A stretch of 64,000 nucleotides of DNA from Tritrichomonas musculus (taxonomy: Eukaryota > Parabasalia > Tritrichomonadida > Tritrichomonadidae), in NCBI GenBank assembly GCA_039105265.1, contig JAPFFF010000001.1, positions 1,550,001-1,614,000 on the forward strand, read 5' to 3'. Each line of letters opens with the position of its first letter. The stretch's first letter is position 1. Of the stretch, positions 50,221-59,012 are shown one piece after another. The position numbers were made by a program, and so were the translations under genes. The notes under the pieces were generated by a model. That model was not told the origin of the DNA. It saw only the letters and a list, made by a program, of their open reading frames with translations, and did no database searches.

Positions 50221-51609
50221 TCAAATAGGATCTAATCTATAACGAGGTAATATTTGAGTATTTCCTTTAAGATCTTGTATTAAATATTTACCATTTTGAA
50301 AACCTTTTACAAAAAATCTACCAGGTTGAGTTATTGATCGTCTTTTTTTAAGAGTGTCTTTATTATTATATACAATTACTTCTTGGTTTTCTTTTAAATT
50401 ATAACCTTTTTGAGCAGAAACATTATAATTAGCTTGAGAAATACGTCTACAAATAAAAGTATATAAATCAGAATTATTTTGCATTTGACTAGGAGAAACA
50501 TTCATACCTGCATATTTTGACAAAGTTAAGTGTGGGGCATTATTATATTGAACAACTAATTCTTTTAATATTTCAGGGGAGATTTCTCGTTGAACTTCAA
50601 AAGCCATATCTCTCAAAGTTCTAATAATTCTATCAACTATACCTAATGAAGAATGTAATGGGCTAGTTGTTTGTTTTTCACCTGGTTTTCGTAAAAATGA
50701 TGGATAATGATAATCATCCATTCTATCAACAGGTTCCCATTTAATTCCATTTGAGTTTAAAAAATTTATTGTTTCTTCAGAACAAAAACCTTTTTCACCA
50801 TCTCCGGTCAATATTTTAGGTTTCATTCCTTGTTGAAATAAAGTATTTAAAGCTTTTGTTATTGAAATAGATGTTTTTTGTCCAGCAGTCATAATTTTAT
50901 TAATATCACCAAAACATTCTCTACCTAAAGGAATTGCATATAAATATCGACTATTGGCTTCTATACAAATTAAGTACCCAACATTTTTTTCAAACATAAT
51001 ATCAATTAAATAAGTACCAGGTTCACATAATTTATGTAAATAATATTTTTTATTCTTATTAGTTGGAAATTGTTTCTTTTGAACATAATCATCTTCAGAA
51101 ACATAATTTGGCTCAATAACTTTTTCAAATTGTTTTAATAATACATGTCTTTTATTTTTATTTCTAAATGCAATATCAGGTACATTTGTTTTACCTTTGA
51201 ATTCAACTATCATTCCTGGTTGTTCCATAATTTTTGTAATATATATTTCATACCATTCTTCCATAGTATATTTATCTTTACCTTTTTTCCATCCAGAGGT
51301 CAATTTTTCAAATTCAGGAAAAGTACGAATATTTTCATTATGTAAATTATTAATTACATGGTTCTCAATTTTTTCTTCAAAACTTAATTCATCATCAGGA
51401 ATTTTTTCATCTGTGATTACAGGTAATGATCCAGATAATACTTTTCGAAATTCTGAATAAGCATTATAAATTTGTTCAAATTCATCATCAGTTACAAAAT
51501 CTTTTTGATATCCTTTATAATTTCTAGCTTCATTTGGCATTATTAATTTCTTTTGATAAGCTTTCTTTTCTAAATAATTCATTAATTTTTCACCTTCTGA
51601 CGATAACAT
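50221..51609 (-). CDS. Polinton-type integrase (retroviral-like DDE)
   Basis: 462 residues. The helical N-terminal half is followed by a retroviral-type catalytic core: GTYLIDIMFEKNVGYLICIEANSRYLYAIPLG (first Asp in the strand), PKILTGDGEKGFCSEETINFLNSNGIKW (second Asp), and LGIVDRIIRTLRDMAFEV on the last core helix. The C-terminus (VIVYNNKDTLKKRRSITQPGRFFVKGF..YLIQDLKGN) is an SH3/chromo-like beta domain. It would join the element's ends to host DNA. It starts at the same intergenic region as the 82-aa gene. Confidence 0.9.
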   Translation of the reverse strand: MLSSEGEKLMNYLEKKAYQKKLIMPNEARNYKGYQKDFVTDDEFEQIYNAYSEFRKVLSGSLPVITDEKIPDDELSFEEKIENHVINNLHNENIRTFPEFEKLTSGWKKGKDKYTMEEWYEIYITKIMEQPGMIVEFKGKTNVPDIAFRNKNKRHVLLKQFEKVIEPNYVSEDDYVQKKQFPTNKNKKYYLHKLCEPGTYLIDIMFEKNVGYLICIEANSRYLYAIPLGRECFGDINKIMTAGQKTSISITKALNTLFQQGMKPKILTGDGEKGFCSEETINFLNSNGIKWEPVDRMDDYHYPSFLRKPGEKQTTSPLHSSLGIVDRIIRTLRDMAFEVQREISPEILKELVVQYNNAPHLTLSKYAGMNVSPSQMQNNSDLYTFICRRISQANYNVSAQKGYNLKENQEVIVYNNKDTLKKRRSITQPGRFFVKGFQNGKYLIQDLKGNTQILPRYRLDPI

Positions 51610-51626
51610 TTAAATTTCAATAAAGA

Positions 51627-51648
51627 GCGGTTTTGACACTTCACTTTT
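51627..51648 (+). promoter_or_regulatory. shared Polinton promoter (82-aa gene)
   Basis: GCGGTTTTGACA followed at once by CTTCACTTTT, 13 bases before the ATG. Confidence 0.7.
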
Positions 51649-51661
51649 ATTTTTTGTTTTC

Positions 51662-51910
51662 ATGTCTAAATTGGAAGATAAACAAGAAAAAATAGAAGAG
51701 GAACAAATCGAAAATCTAATGAAAGTAATGGACGAAAAAGAAAAACAAAGACGTCAACTCTTGATGAAAGCACCAGAGATTGAAAATGAGTACGGAAAGA
51801 TGTGTCATAACATCTCAGCCTTGAATCCTGAAGATAAACAAGAATGGTATCGATTACAAAGTGAACTTCAAGAAATCCGTCATCAACTCTTTAAAATTTC
51901 AAAGTCTTAA
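51662..51910 (+). CDS. small coiled-coil protein, MSKL family copy 1
   Basis: 82 residues, almost wholly helical and Glu/Lys/Gln-rich (EEEQIENLMKVMDEKEKQRRQLL; LQSELQEIRHQLFKI). It shares its first four residues and 46 bases of promoter and start with the next gene. No function recognised. Confidence 0.65.
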   Translation: MSKLEDKQEKIEEEQIENLMKVMDEKEKQRRQLLMKAPEIENEYGKMCHNISALNPEDKQEWYRLQSELQEIRHQLFKISKS

Positions 51911-51918
51911 ATAAAAAA

Positions 51919-51940
51919 GCAGTTTTGACACTTCACTTTT
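51919..51940 (+). promoter_or_regulatory. shared Polinton promoter (65-aa gene)
   Basis: GCAGTTTTGACA and CTTCACTTTT, 12 bases before the ATG; nearly the same sequence as at 51627. Confidence 0.7.
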
Positions 51941-51952
51941 ATTTTTGTTTTC

Positions 51953-52150
51953 ATGTCTAAATTGCAAGAAGCTTACGAGAAATGGGATATCTTAGATGAA
52001 CAAATAAATGACATCGAAAAAAAGGCAGGGATTATTGGTAATCAAAGGGTTTATGATGATAAAGATTTTAGAAAATTAATGGATTTACGAAGAGAAAGAG
52101 ACAAAGTAGAAAAAGAAATTGAACTTTTAAGAAAAGAATTAAATAAATAA
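51953..52150 (+). CDS. small coiled-coil protein, MSKL family copy 2
   Basis: 65 residues, two helices (YEKWDILDEQINDIEKKAG; FRKLMDLRRERDKVEKEIEL). Start codon and promoter are almost identical to 51662-51910, while the bodies differ, so either the promoter was copied or the genes have diverged far. Confidence 0.65.
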   Translation: MSKLQEAYEKWDILDEQINDIEKKAGIIGNQRVYDDKDFRKLMDLRRERDKVEKEIELLRKELNK

Positions 52151-52153
52151 AAG

Positions 52154-53854
52154 TTACCTTAATCTATATTTCTTATCATTATTATTAAATGAGCAGTCTT
52201 GTAAAATTTTTTGATGAAATTCTTGATAAGTTATGGATCTGAAATTTTTTGCTTTTGCCCATTTTTTAAATTCAGTCCAGGCTTCAAAAGCTACATAACC
52301 ATTTCTGAATTTTTGTAAGTTTTCCTCAATAAATAATTTTTCAGGAGGTTTTGAAAAGTTCATTAAATTCATTCTATCTTGGGTATTAGGAAATTGTGCT
52401 GGAATGAAATCAGATAAATCAACAGTCAAGAAAAAAGTAATTAAATTGTTTTTGAAATCTTGTGTCTTAATAAGATTATGTAAAGGTGCAAAATAGTCTT
52501 GACCTATCATTGGATAACATTTTGTGACAACAAATCTTCTATCGTGTTCATCAATTCGAATAGGAGCAGGATTATTTGATAAGAAGATGAAATTGGCAAC
52601 ATTTTCTTTAGATTCAGTATTAATATGTTTTCCTTCAATAGTAGTGAATCTTTCTGTGATTAATGTTTTTAATCTTTCATGTTGTTGAGGATATTTTCGA
52701 ATGAGATGATAATCTAACATTTCTGAGCATACCAATAATTTTTTGTTTAAGATTTGTAAATTAAAATTGCTTGTAATATTATCAAAGTTTGCATTTGGAT
52801 CAGAATATTCACCTAAAAGTTGACAAAGAACATTAGTAAATGTATTTTTCCCACAACCTTGTTCACCAATAATAACTAATGCAGTACCTGTTTTACCATC
52901 TGGATGTTGAAAAATAAATGAAATCCATTTAATGATATAATCATATAATTCTTGATTAGAATTTGCAATAACTCTAAAAATATGATCCAAAAATGGTTGA
53001 ATAAGTTGATGGTTTGATAGTAATAATCTTGAATAAGGATACCAATGAAAATATGAAAAAATGTTTGGATCATTGGAAAAGAATTTCATATGTTCATAAG
53101 TAATGAAATCCATATTCTTTCCAAAGGAAACAACATCAAATGCAGTAATTACTTTCTTATTCTTTTTACTAACTTTTGAATACCCTAATTTAATTTGTTT
53201 TAATATTGGTGCAAATTGAGTAGGATTTAACATTTCTAACGTATTTGATTTTTTAATTATGAAGATTCTGTCAAGTTGAATATAACAACAAACTTTTTTG
53301 AAATCAGTAAAGAAATCCCCAACACGAATTCCAGTAGAAGAATATTTTCTTTCATAATTCTTATATCTAAAAGAGTTTATTGAACAATCTTCACCAAAAT
53401 CAATTTGAACAAATTGGTTAATTGTATTATTGAAATATTTCTCCCAAATAACATTTCTTTGAGATTCTGAGAGTGCATTCAAAATTGGGAAGATCCAATG
53501 ATTTGAAACTTCTGGATGATTTTCTTGACTACAAATTGCTTGAAGATCTTGTTCAGAATTATCTTGATTTGAAAGATACCAATTTTTCACAATATCATAC
53601 AAAACGTTTGAAACAAATGGAGAACGAAATATATATTTGATAGAAGTTGTTAAATTTTCAAGTGTTGGTTCAAATAAATTTAATAATCCAACAACATCAT
53701 CAGGAAACAATTGAATGAGATTTGTATTTATTTGAAAATCACGATCATGAAATTCTTGACCTTGATATTGAGGAAAGACATTCTCATTTATATTTTCCAT
53801 TTGTCTAGCTTCTGGAATTAAGAAATCATCAGAGAGGAAGGTTGGTTGATTCAT
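52154..53854 (-). CDS. SF3-like helicase (D5/DUF5906-type ATPase)
   Basis: About 566 residues from the ATG at 53854, chosen because the shared promoter lies 13 bases upstream. The C-terminal third has Walker A IIGEQGCGKNTFTNVL, a Walker B-like strand KKLLVCSEML, an ERFTTIEGKHINTES segment and the sensor-like NFIFLSNNPAPIRID...DRRF, all typical of superfamily 3 helicases of DNA viruses and virophages. The N-terminal half is of unknown fold and may hold a primase or a linker. It probably unwinds the element's DNA for the protein-primed polymerase. Classical animal Polintons usually lack such a helicase; many Polinton-like viruses have one. Confidence 0.8.
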   Translation of the reverse strand: MNQPTFLSDDFLIPEARQMENINENVFPQYQGQEFHDRDFQINTNLIQLFPDDVVGLLNLFEPTLENLTTSIKYIFRSPFVSNVLYDIVKNWYLSNQDNSEQDLQAICSQENHPEVSNHWIFPILNALSESQRNVIWEKYFNNTINQFVQIDFGEDCSINSFRYKNYERKYSSTGIRVGDFFTDFKKVCCYIQLDRIFIIKKSNTLEMLNPTQFAPILKQIKLGYSKVSKKNKKVITAFDVVSFGKNMDFITYEHMKFFSNDPNIFSYFHWYPYSRLLLSNHQLIQPFLDHIFRVIANSNQELYDYIIKWISFIFQHPDGKTGTALVIIGEQGCGKNTFTNVLCQLLGEYSDPNANFDNITSNFNLQILNKKLLVCSEMLDYHLIRKYPQQHERLKTLITERFTTIEGKHINTESKENVANFIFLSNNPAPIRIDEHDRRFVVTKCYPMIGQDYFAPLHNLIKTQDFKNNLITFFLTVDLSDFIPAQFPNTQDRMNLMNFSKPPEKLFIEENLQKFRNGYVAFEAWTEFKKWAKAKNFRSITYQEFHQKILQDCSFNNNDKKYRLR

Positions 53855-53866
53855 CGATACAAAAAT

Positions 53867-53888
53867 AAAAGTGACTGTCAAAACCGTT
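53867..53888 (-). promoter_or_regulatory. shared Polinton promoter (helicase)
   Basis: On the minus strand AACGGTTTTGACA is followed by GTCACTTTT and the helicase ATG 13 bases on. The same 50 bases also precede the divergent 175-aa gene. Confidence 0.7.
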
Positions 53889-53904
53889 TTTCATTTTTTA
53901 ATTA

Positions 53905-54432
53905 ATGTCAAGTGATAACGAATTACCTCTACACTATTCAACTGGGGGTTCACCTCAATATCAATTATCACCAAACATGCAAAATTTAAATAATAGTTTT
54001 CAAAACTTTGTTGTCAATAATGAAATTGATGAATGGGAAATAGACCGTAATTTTAATGAACCTAAATCAACGTCTCCAAACGAAGAAGAATTTTATGCAG
54101 GAATTAATCAAATTGTAGAAAAACAATTAGAAGAACATCCAGCAAATCCAAACCGTCATGGAAATCCAAGACCACCAAACCCACAAGATGAATTTGGAAA
54201 AAGTTACCATGACCGAGATGATTTCGGGAACTTTTTGAAAATTCTTGAAAAAAGAGAATATCCATCGGACGAAATTATAAATTTGTACAATCAATTTTTT
54301 CACACAAATCTTACGATTCAAAATTTTGGAAAATTAAAAGATGTTCAAAAAAAATTTAAATCAAGAAGAAAACAAATTGGATATATTCGTAAAACTTATT
54401 ATAAAATTCGAAAAAATTTTAAAAAGACATAA
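53905..54432 (+). CDS. hypothetical protein with basic tail (Polinton region)
   Basis: 175 residues. Asn/Ser-rich start, a Pro/Asn spacer (HPANPNRHGNPRPPNPQDEF), a helical part (DDFGNFLKILEKREYPSDEIINLYNQFF) and a strongly basic end (KKFKSRRKQIGYIRKTYYKIRKNFKK). No family recognised. The basic tail suggests nucleic acid binding. Confidence 0.6.
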   Translation: MSSDNELPLHYSTGGSPQYQLSPNMQNLNNSFQNFVVNNEIDEWEIDRNFNEPKSTSPNEEEFYAGINQIVEKQLEEHPANPNRHGNPRPPNPQDEFGKSYHDRDDFGNFLKILEKREYPSDEIINLYNQFFHTNLTIQNFGKLKDVQKKFKSRRKQIGYIRKTYYKIRKNFKKT

Positions 54433-54500
54433 ACCGTCATATGCCGGCATAATCCGGAACATGCCGCCACATGCCACCACATGCCGGCACATCTAAATTG
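54433..54500. repeat. short CATGCCG(C/G)CA repeats
   Basis: CATGCCGGC, CATGCCGCCA, CATGCCACCA and CATGCCGGCA follow each other behind the 175-aa gene: about five degenerate 10-mers, G/C-rich against their surroundings. Confidence 0.6.
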
Positions 54501-54687
54501 GTCGACCAAAATTTTATAAAATTTTAATTCAAAAAGTTCATTTTTTTATAAATGTTTCTTTTATTAATGTTAATGTATGCGGATTATTATGTTAAAGTAT
54601 CCAATTGTCCATGTTCTTCAGATTTGGAAAAAATAGAAGATCATCTAAAAAAGATCTAACAAAAATCTCAATAGAATATTTCATGTG

Positions 54688-54846
54688 ATGATAGACGAAT
54701 TTAACAAAACCGAATATGAAGAATTAAAGAAAAGAAGAGATTTGACTTGGGAACAATGGAAGAAAAATTCTGATGAATTTCACAATTACTCAAAGGAGAA
54801 AGTACCCCTGAGACAAACAAAAAACTCGATGAACTTAGAAAAATAA
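54688..54846 (+). CDS. very small hypothetical protein (52 aa)
   Basis: From the ATG at 54688: MIDEFNKTEYEELKKRR, then DLTWEQWKKNSDEFHNY and a Lys-rich end. It looks protein-like and helical but may be a decayed relative of the neighbouring small coiled-coil genes. Confidence 0.35.
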   Translation: MIDEFNKTEYEELKKRRDLTWEQWKKNSDEFHNYSKEKVPLRQTKNSMNLEK

Positions 54847-54938
54847 AAGAATTATATTGGGTACATGTCTGGAACTTGAATAATCAAATTGAAAATTTTG
54901 AATAAAAAGTCAATTCATTCAAAAAGTTTATTTTTTAA

Positions 54939-55202
54939 ATGCAGGGCCAACAAAGTTTACCTAGTGAAAAACAAAAAGAATTAATAAATTTATTAAAATT
55001 CACTAGAGGTGAAATTGAAAAAACTTGTGATCAAATGATCAAAATGACTGAAGAATTCTTTGATCAAGAAATTGATTTAAAAAATGATTCTCGTCCAGAG
55101 AGACAAGAACAATTACATTCTTTACTAATGACAGTTGGGATTTTAGCAACTTCCAACAGAGAGAATTTCCGAAAATTGGAAGAAACGTTAAAGAATAAAT
55201 AA
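54939..55202 (+). CDS. small helical protein (87 aa)
   Basis: Two long helices (KQKELINLLKFTRGEIEKTCDQMIKMTEEF; EQLHSLLMTVGILATSNRENFRKLEETL). No known domain. Its upstream sequence ends AAAAAGTTTATTTTTTAA, a weaker form of the initiator. Confidence 0.6.
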   Translation: MQGQQSLPSEKQKELINLLKFTRGEIEKTCDQMIKMTEEFFDQEIDLKNDSRPERQEQLHSLLMTVGILATSNRENFRKLEETLKNK

Positions 55203-55236
55203 ACATAACCGTTTTTAACCGCTTTCATTTTTATTT

Positions 55237-55497
55237 ATGACTGTTACTGAACAAGACCTTGAATTAGAATTTAGAAAATTGTTCAAAAATGATATCGTGT
55301 CTGATTTCCGACATTTAAAGTTATTTTTCATGTTCAAATTAAATGTTATGATCAATGATCTTGAAAATAACAATCTTGATCGATTTAAGAAAGAAGTTCA
55401 TAACACACCATTTGTTTTCACAACAATGATTGAACATGATTTCTTTAATAAGATTCAAATCTACAATTCAAGAGAGAAAATTTTAACTACTCCTTAA
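55237..55497 (+). CDS. small helical protein (86 aa)
   Basis: MTVTEQDLELEFRKLF and a hydrophobic helix FRHLKLFFMFKLNVMINDLE; no family recognised. Upstream are AACCGTTTTTAACCGC and TTTCATTTTT, the box-plus-initiator arrangement, ending six bases before the ATG. Confidence 0.6.
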   Translation: MTVTEQDLELEFRKLFKNDIVSDFRHLKLFFMFKLNVMINDLENNNLDRFKKEVHNTPFVFTTMIEHDFFNKIQIYNSREKILTTP

Positions 55498-55532
55498 TAA
55501 ATAAAAAAGATTAAATTTGTTTATTTAATTTT

Positions 55533-56819
55533 TTTAAAGTCCAACTGAGTCAGAGTCTGAATTTAAATTTTCAGTTGGAAATTTGGTTTGATTTTTGTAA
55601 AAGATAATTCCAAGAGCAAGAATCATGAGAATTAGTAATGGAATAGATACAGATAAACCTATTATTTTTGATACATTTTTTTGTTCAATATCTGATGGAG
55701 AGAATTGATATGAGAAATTGAAAAAATAGGATTCAGAGAATTGATCTGATATAGTGAATTGAAAAGATGGCGAACGTGATGGACTAAGTGATGGACTAAA
55801 TGATGGTGAACGTGATGGTGAAATTGATGGACTAAATGTTGGAGATAAAGATGGTGAACGTGATGGTGAAAGAGATGGGCGGAATGTTGGTGAACGTGAT
55901 GGTGAAATGATGGGCGGAATGTTGGTGAACGTGATGGTGAAATTGATGGAGTTAAAGATGGCGAAAGAGATGGTGAAAGAGATGGTGTTTGAATTGGAGG
56001 ATCTTTGAGATAGAATAACCCACGTAATCCGAGAGCATTACGTTGAATAGTAATTAATAATGTTGTATCAATTGGTGAGAATGTTGGTGATTCATAAGCA
56101 ATCAAAAAAGGTTTATTATTTGGTAACATTTTTTCAGGAAAGAGATAATGTTCTGAATTCCATAAAAGATCACCTTGGTAAAAAGAATTTGAATTCGTAA
56201 CAATTATCCAAAATTTATAACCATAAAATGTTATCTTTTTGACTCCTTCTGAAGAACCAGAAACAAAGCATCTATGATATGGATTGTTCACATTTGATGG
56301 ATCATCATCTTTATCAAACCAATTTCCACTTACAATTTCCCAGTCATTACATGGAATATATTCAGCATTATCAGGTATTCCTTCAATTGATGGAAATAAA
56401 GATTTATTTTTTAAATATGCAATACCTCGAAATAGGGTGCTTCTATGTTGTTGAACATTAATAATAATATTTGTTAGCATTAGGGGAAATTCATTTGATT
56501 CAAAAACAATTATCCAATCTTGTTCAACGTTGGAATATTCATTGATGAGATATTTTTGAGAATTCCAAAATAGTTCGGCCTCATCATGACGGGTAGAAAT
56601 TTTTCCAATGATCCAAAATTTCCTGGCAGTAAATGATTGTTTAAGTGTTAAATTGTTTGTTGTTGCATAATTTGTCCAACATGATAAGTCATCATTTGGT
56701 ATAACTGATTTCCATTCTCCATTAACAATTTCCCAATCAAAACAAGAAATCCATTCAGCATCATCAGGTATTCCTTCAATTGATGGTCGATTAAAGAGTA
56801 TCAAAAAGATAACGAACAT
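55533..56819 (-). pseudogene. surface-type protein with Ser/Pro stalk (Polinton region), about one break
   Basis: The N-terminus is a hydrophobic signal-like start (MFVIFLILF). Two related ectodomain repeats follow, each opening PSIEGIPD(D/N)AE(W/Y)I and containing CxDWEIV and a W-rich core. Then comes a low-complexity SPSLSPSLTPSISPSRSPTF stalk. Coding for one strong membrane segment (VSIPLLILMILALGIIF) with a short acidic tail lies at the 3' end of the region. This is the layout of an anchored surface or fibre-like protein. The region looks broken by about one break. The promoter is shared with the 100-aa gene. Confidence 0.65.
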
Positions 56820-56871
56820 TTAATAAAAATGAAAGCGGTTAAAACGGTTATGTCAGACCACTATTTTATTA
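56820..56871. promoter_or_regulatory. bidirectional shared promoter
   Basis: The central GCGGTTAAAACGGTT is a doubled AACCG/CGGTT box. To the right follows ATGTCAGACCACTATTTTATT before the 100-aa gene; to the left TTTCATTTTTATT before the surface-type gene. Confidence 0.6.
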
Positions 56872-57174
56872 ATGCATACAAGTGATAGTGAAGACGGTTG
56901 GGATACAATGCATGAATCCATAGAAGAATCAAAAAGTCAAAATGAAATGTTTAAAATGAACATTGGCAGCTTGGAAGAAACAAGGGAGAAAATAAAAGAA
57001 ACGATGGATGGCCTACATGAGATTCTGGTTTCACAAATCAACCTCCAATATCAATTCCAAAATTATCAGAAAGCTCTCAATAAGAAAATGAATGAAGTTA
57101 TTGATAGTTTCGATAACAAAGAAGAATTAAAACAAAAATTGGAAGAACTCCAAGAAATAATTAACAAAGGTTAA
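56872..57174 (+). CDS. small coiled-coil protein (100 aa)
   Basis: Acidic start (MHTSDSEDGWDTMHE), then continuous heptad helix to the end (EETREKIKETMDGLHEILVSQINL; KQKLEELQEIINKG). No family recognised. Confidence 0.6.
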   Translation: MHTSDSEDGWDTMHESIEESKSQNEMFKMNIGSLEETREKIKETMDGLHEILVSQINLQYQFQNYQKALNKKMNEVIDSFDNKEELKQKLEELQEIINKG

Positions 57175-57194
57175 ATAAATAAAGAAATAATTTT

Positions 57195-57482
57195 TTACTC
57201 TTTCAATATGACTGATAATTTTATTTTTTTCGATGTGGTTGATTTTTTTTGTTCGATGAAGTTGATTAAGGTTTGAGTGTTTTGAATTACTTCAGCTTTT
57301 TTGGATTCATATTTTTGTTTCTCTTTCTCTAATTCCTCGAGGAAACTTTCATAATCAGGATCATTCTTCAATTTCATAATCTCTATATCTAATTCTTCAA
57401 CAGTATGTATTTGTCTAATTAATTCATCAATTGAACTATTCAAATTTTCTTTGAGTAGATTCAAACTATGAGGAGGCAACAT
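57195..57482 (-). CDS. small coiled-coil protein (95 aa)
   Basis: All-helical: LNLLKENLNSSIDELIRQIHTVEELDIEIMKLK, then LEELEKEKQKYESKKAEVIQ. It is convergent with the 100-aa gene and divergent from the 135/125-aa gene, whose promoter abuts it. Confidence 0.6.
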   Translation of the reverse strand: MLPPHSLNLLKENLNSSIDELIRQIHTVEELDIEIMKLKNDPDYESFLEELEKEKQKYESKKAEVIQNTQTLINFIEQKKSTTSKKIKLSVILKE

Positions 57483-57496
57483 TTAAAAAAATGAAT

Positions 57497-57520
57497 AACG
57501 GTTTTGACACTTCACTTTTT
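57497..57520 (+). promoter_or_regulatory. shared Polinton promoter, leaderless start
   Basis: AACGGTTTTGACAC and TTCACTTTTT end exactly at the ATG (57521). This decides for the second of two in-frame ATGs. Confidence 0.75.
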
Positions 57521-57898
57521 ATGAAGAGAGTTCCTCAAGTTGTATTTCAGAATTTAATAGAGGACAAGAAAGATAAACTCAAAAAATCAATGAGTGAATT
57601 CTATGATGCTATGAATCGTTTGGCTGAAGCAAAAGTAAAAGAGAAAGATATTTCTTTTTGTCAACGGTATAATGGTGAAGATTTACACAACTTATATAAA
57701 CTTAAAAGAGATTTCGAAGATATACAAATTGATTCAATTATTGAAGATCATGAAAAAATAAAAACTGAACTTGAGACAGAAGAGAAATCAGCATGGAAAG
57801 AATATCAAGATAGTTTTGATCAATACAAAGTTCAAAAAAGAGCTTTAATAGCTGAAATAAGTTCTTTTCAAAAATTTCTAATGGATGATGAAGATTAA
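57521..57898 (+). CDS. small coiled-coil protein (125 aa)
   Basis: The start is set at MKRVPQVVFQNL because the promoter overlaps the first ten codons of the longer frame. Helical throughout: EDKKDKLKKSMSEFYDAMNRLAEAKVKEKD and IEDHEKIKTELETEEKSAWKEYQDSFDQYK. No family recognised. Confidence 0.65.
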   Translation: MKRVPQVVFQNLIEDKKDKLKKSMSEFYDAMNRLAEAKVKEKDISFCQRYNGEDLHNLYKLKRDFEDIQIDSIIEDHEKIKTELETEEKSAWKEYQDSFDQYKVQKRALIAEISSFQKFLMDDED

Positions 57899-57946
57899 TA
57901 AATTTAATTTATCTTTTTATTTTTTTATCCTCTTACAAAAACAAAA

Positions 57947-58654
57947 ATGATAGTAGAGCCAATAAATGAAAATTATGAATGGTTACAATATAATGAACAT
58001 TTACGGATTATACGTTCAAAGAAAGATAATATGTTTCAAGCAAATAGTATAATTAGTGCTTGTCAATCAACAAAGAAAATTAAGCATTGGAATGAAAATA
58101 AACAAACAAAGGAGTTATTTCAATTTATTTCTGAGTCAGTCGGAATTCCGCCCGACCAAAAGTTATTAGAAAATCGACCAAATTTACCGAATAATTTGAA
58201 AGGAATTTATGTTCATAAATTATTAGTAAATCATATAGCAATTTGGGCTTCACCTACTTATTCATTCTTTGTTCTAAAATTATTAGATGAGTATTTTGAA
58301 AAACAAAGACTTGAACAAAAACCAAGATTAGTACCTAAAAATAGAGAATATGATTATAAATTCTTAATTTGGTTAGAAGAATTAAAAGATAATCCAGAAA
58401 AAGTTAAATTACATTTAGTCAAACGTCATAAAGATTATTATCGTGATATCAAACCAAAAGAAAAAAATCAATGGTATTTCAAAGATAATATGCCAATAGC
58501 TATGACACCAAATAGAGATATAAAAGATATTATTCGTAAGAATTTTGGTACAAATGATGTTTCAATTTATAGTTCTATCATTACTGCTTCAAAAACATGT
58601 TTAGATAAATTAAAGAGGTTAATAGATGAATATATTAGTCATTATCAGGAATGA
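57947..58654 (+). CDS. KilA-N domain protein
   Basis: 235 residues. Residues 10-110 form a KilA-N domain: LRIIRSKKDNMFQANSIISACQSTKKIKHWNENKQTKELF, then GIYVHKLLVNHIAIWASPTYSFFVLKLLDEYF, the usual KIKHW and HxxLxxxIAxWxSPxF blocks. A charged second half follows (KVKLHLVKRHKDYYRDIKPK). KilA-N proteins bind DNA and are common in large DNA viruses, phages and Polinton-like viruses, where they are thought to be regulators. It lies between clusters of small coiled-coil genes. Confidence 0.85.
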   Translation: MIVEPINENYEWLQYNEHLRIIRSKKDNMFQANSIISACQSTKKIKHWNENKQTKELFQFISESVGIPPDQKLLENRPNLPNNLKGIYVHKLLVNHIAIWASPTYSFFVLKLLDEYFEKQRLEQKPRLVPKNREYDYKFLIWLEELKDNPEKVKLHLVKRHKDYYRDIKPKEKNQWYFKDNMPIAMTPNRDIKDIIRKNFGTNDVSIYSSIITASKTCLDKLKRLIDEYISHYQE

Positions 58655-58662
58655 AATATAAA

Positions 58663-58687
58663 AACGGTTTTGACACTTCATTTTTTT
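58663..58687 (+). promoter_or_regulatory. shared Polinton promoter (86-aa gene)
   Basis: AACGGTTTTGACA followed by CTTCATTTTTTT, about two bases before the ATG. Confidence 0.7.
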
Positions 58688-58689
58688 AA

Positions 58690-58950
58690 ATGAGTGAACC
58701 TGACTTTTTCGAAGAGAAGAAAAAGATTGATGATCAAACAAGAGATTTTCTATCGAATGTTCGAAATGATTTGAATATAACGAAAGTTCTCATGCAAATA
58801 ATAAATTCTCAACTTGATGAACTAACTTCAAGATTGGAACGTTTAGAAAGTTCTGTCCAAAGAATTGATCGAAAAGTTGCTGAACGTGGTGTTCAAATCG
58901 AACAATTAATAAAAGACGTTTTCGTTCTTCAATTAACTCAACCTAAATAA
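58690..58950 (+). CDS. small coiled-coil protein (86 aa)
   Basis: Clear heptads: LMQIINSQLDELTSRLERLESSVQRIDRKVAE. It resembles trimeric phage tail or spike coiled coils in pattern only. Confidence 0.65.
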   Translation: MSEPDFFEEKKKIDDQTRDFLSNVRNDLNITKVLMQIINSQLDELTSRLERLESSVQRIDRKVAERGVQIEQLIKDVFVLQLTQPK

Positions 58951-58966
58951 ACATTTTCTTTTTAAT

Positions 58967-58994
58967 TAACGGTTTTGACAGACCATTATTTTTA
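58967..58994 (+). promoter_or_regulatory. shared Polinton promoter, CCATT variant
   Basis: TTAACGGTTTTGACA with GACCATTATTTTT in place of the TCACTTTT initiator; the ATG follows after about 18 bases. Confidence 0.65.
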
Positions 58995-59012
58995 TTGTAA
59001 AAGAAAGTTAAC

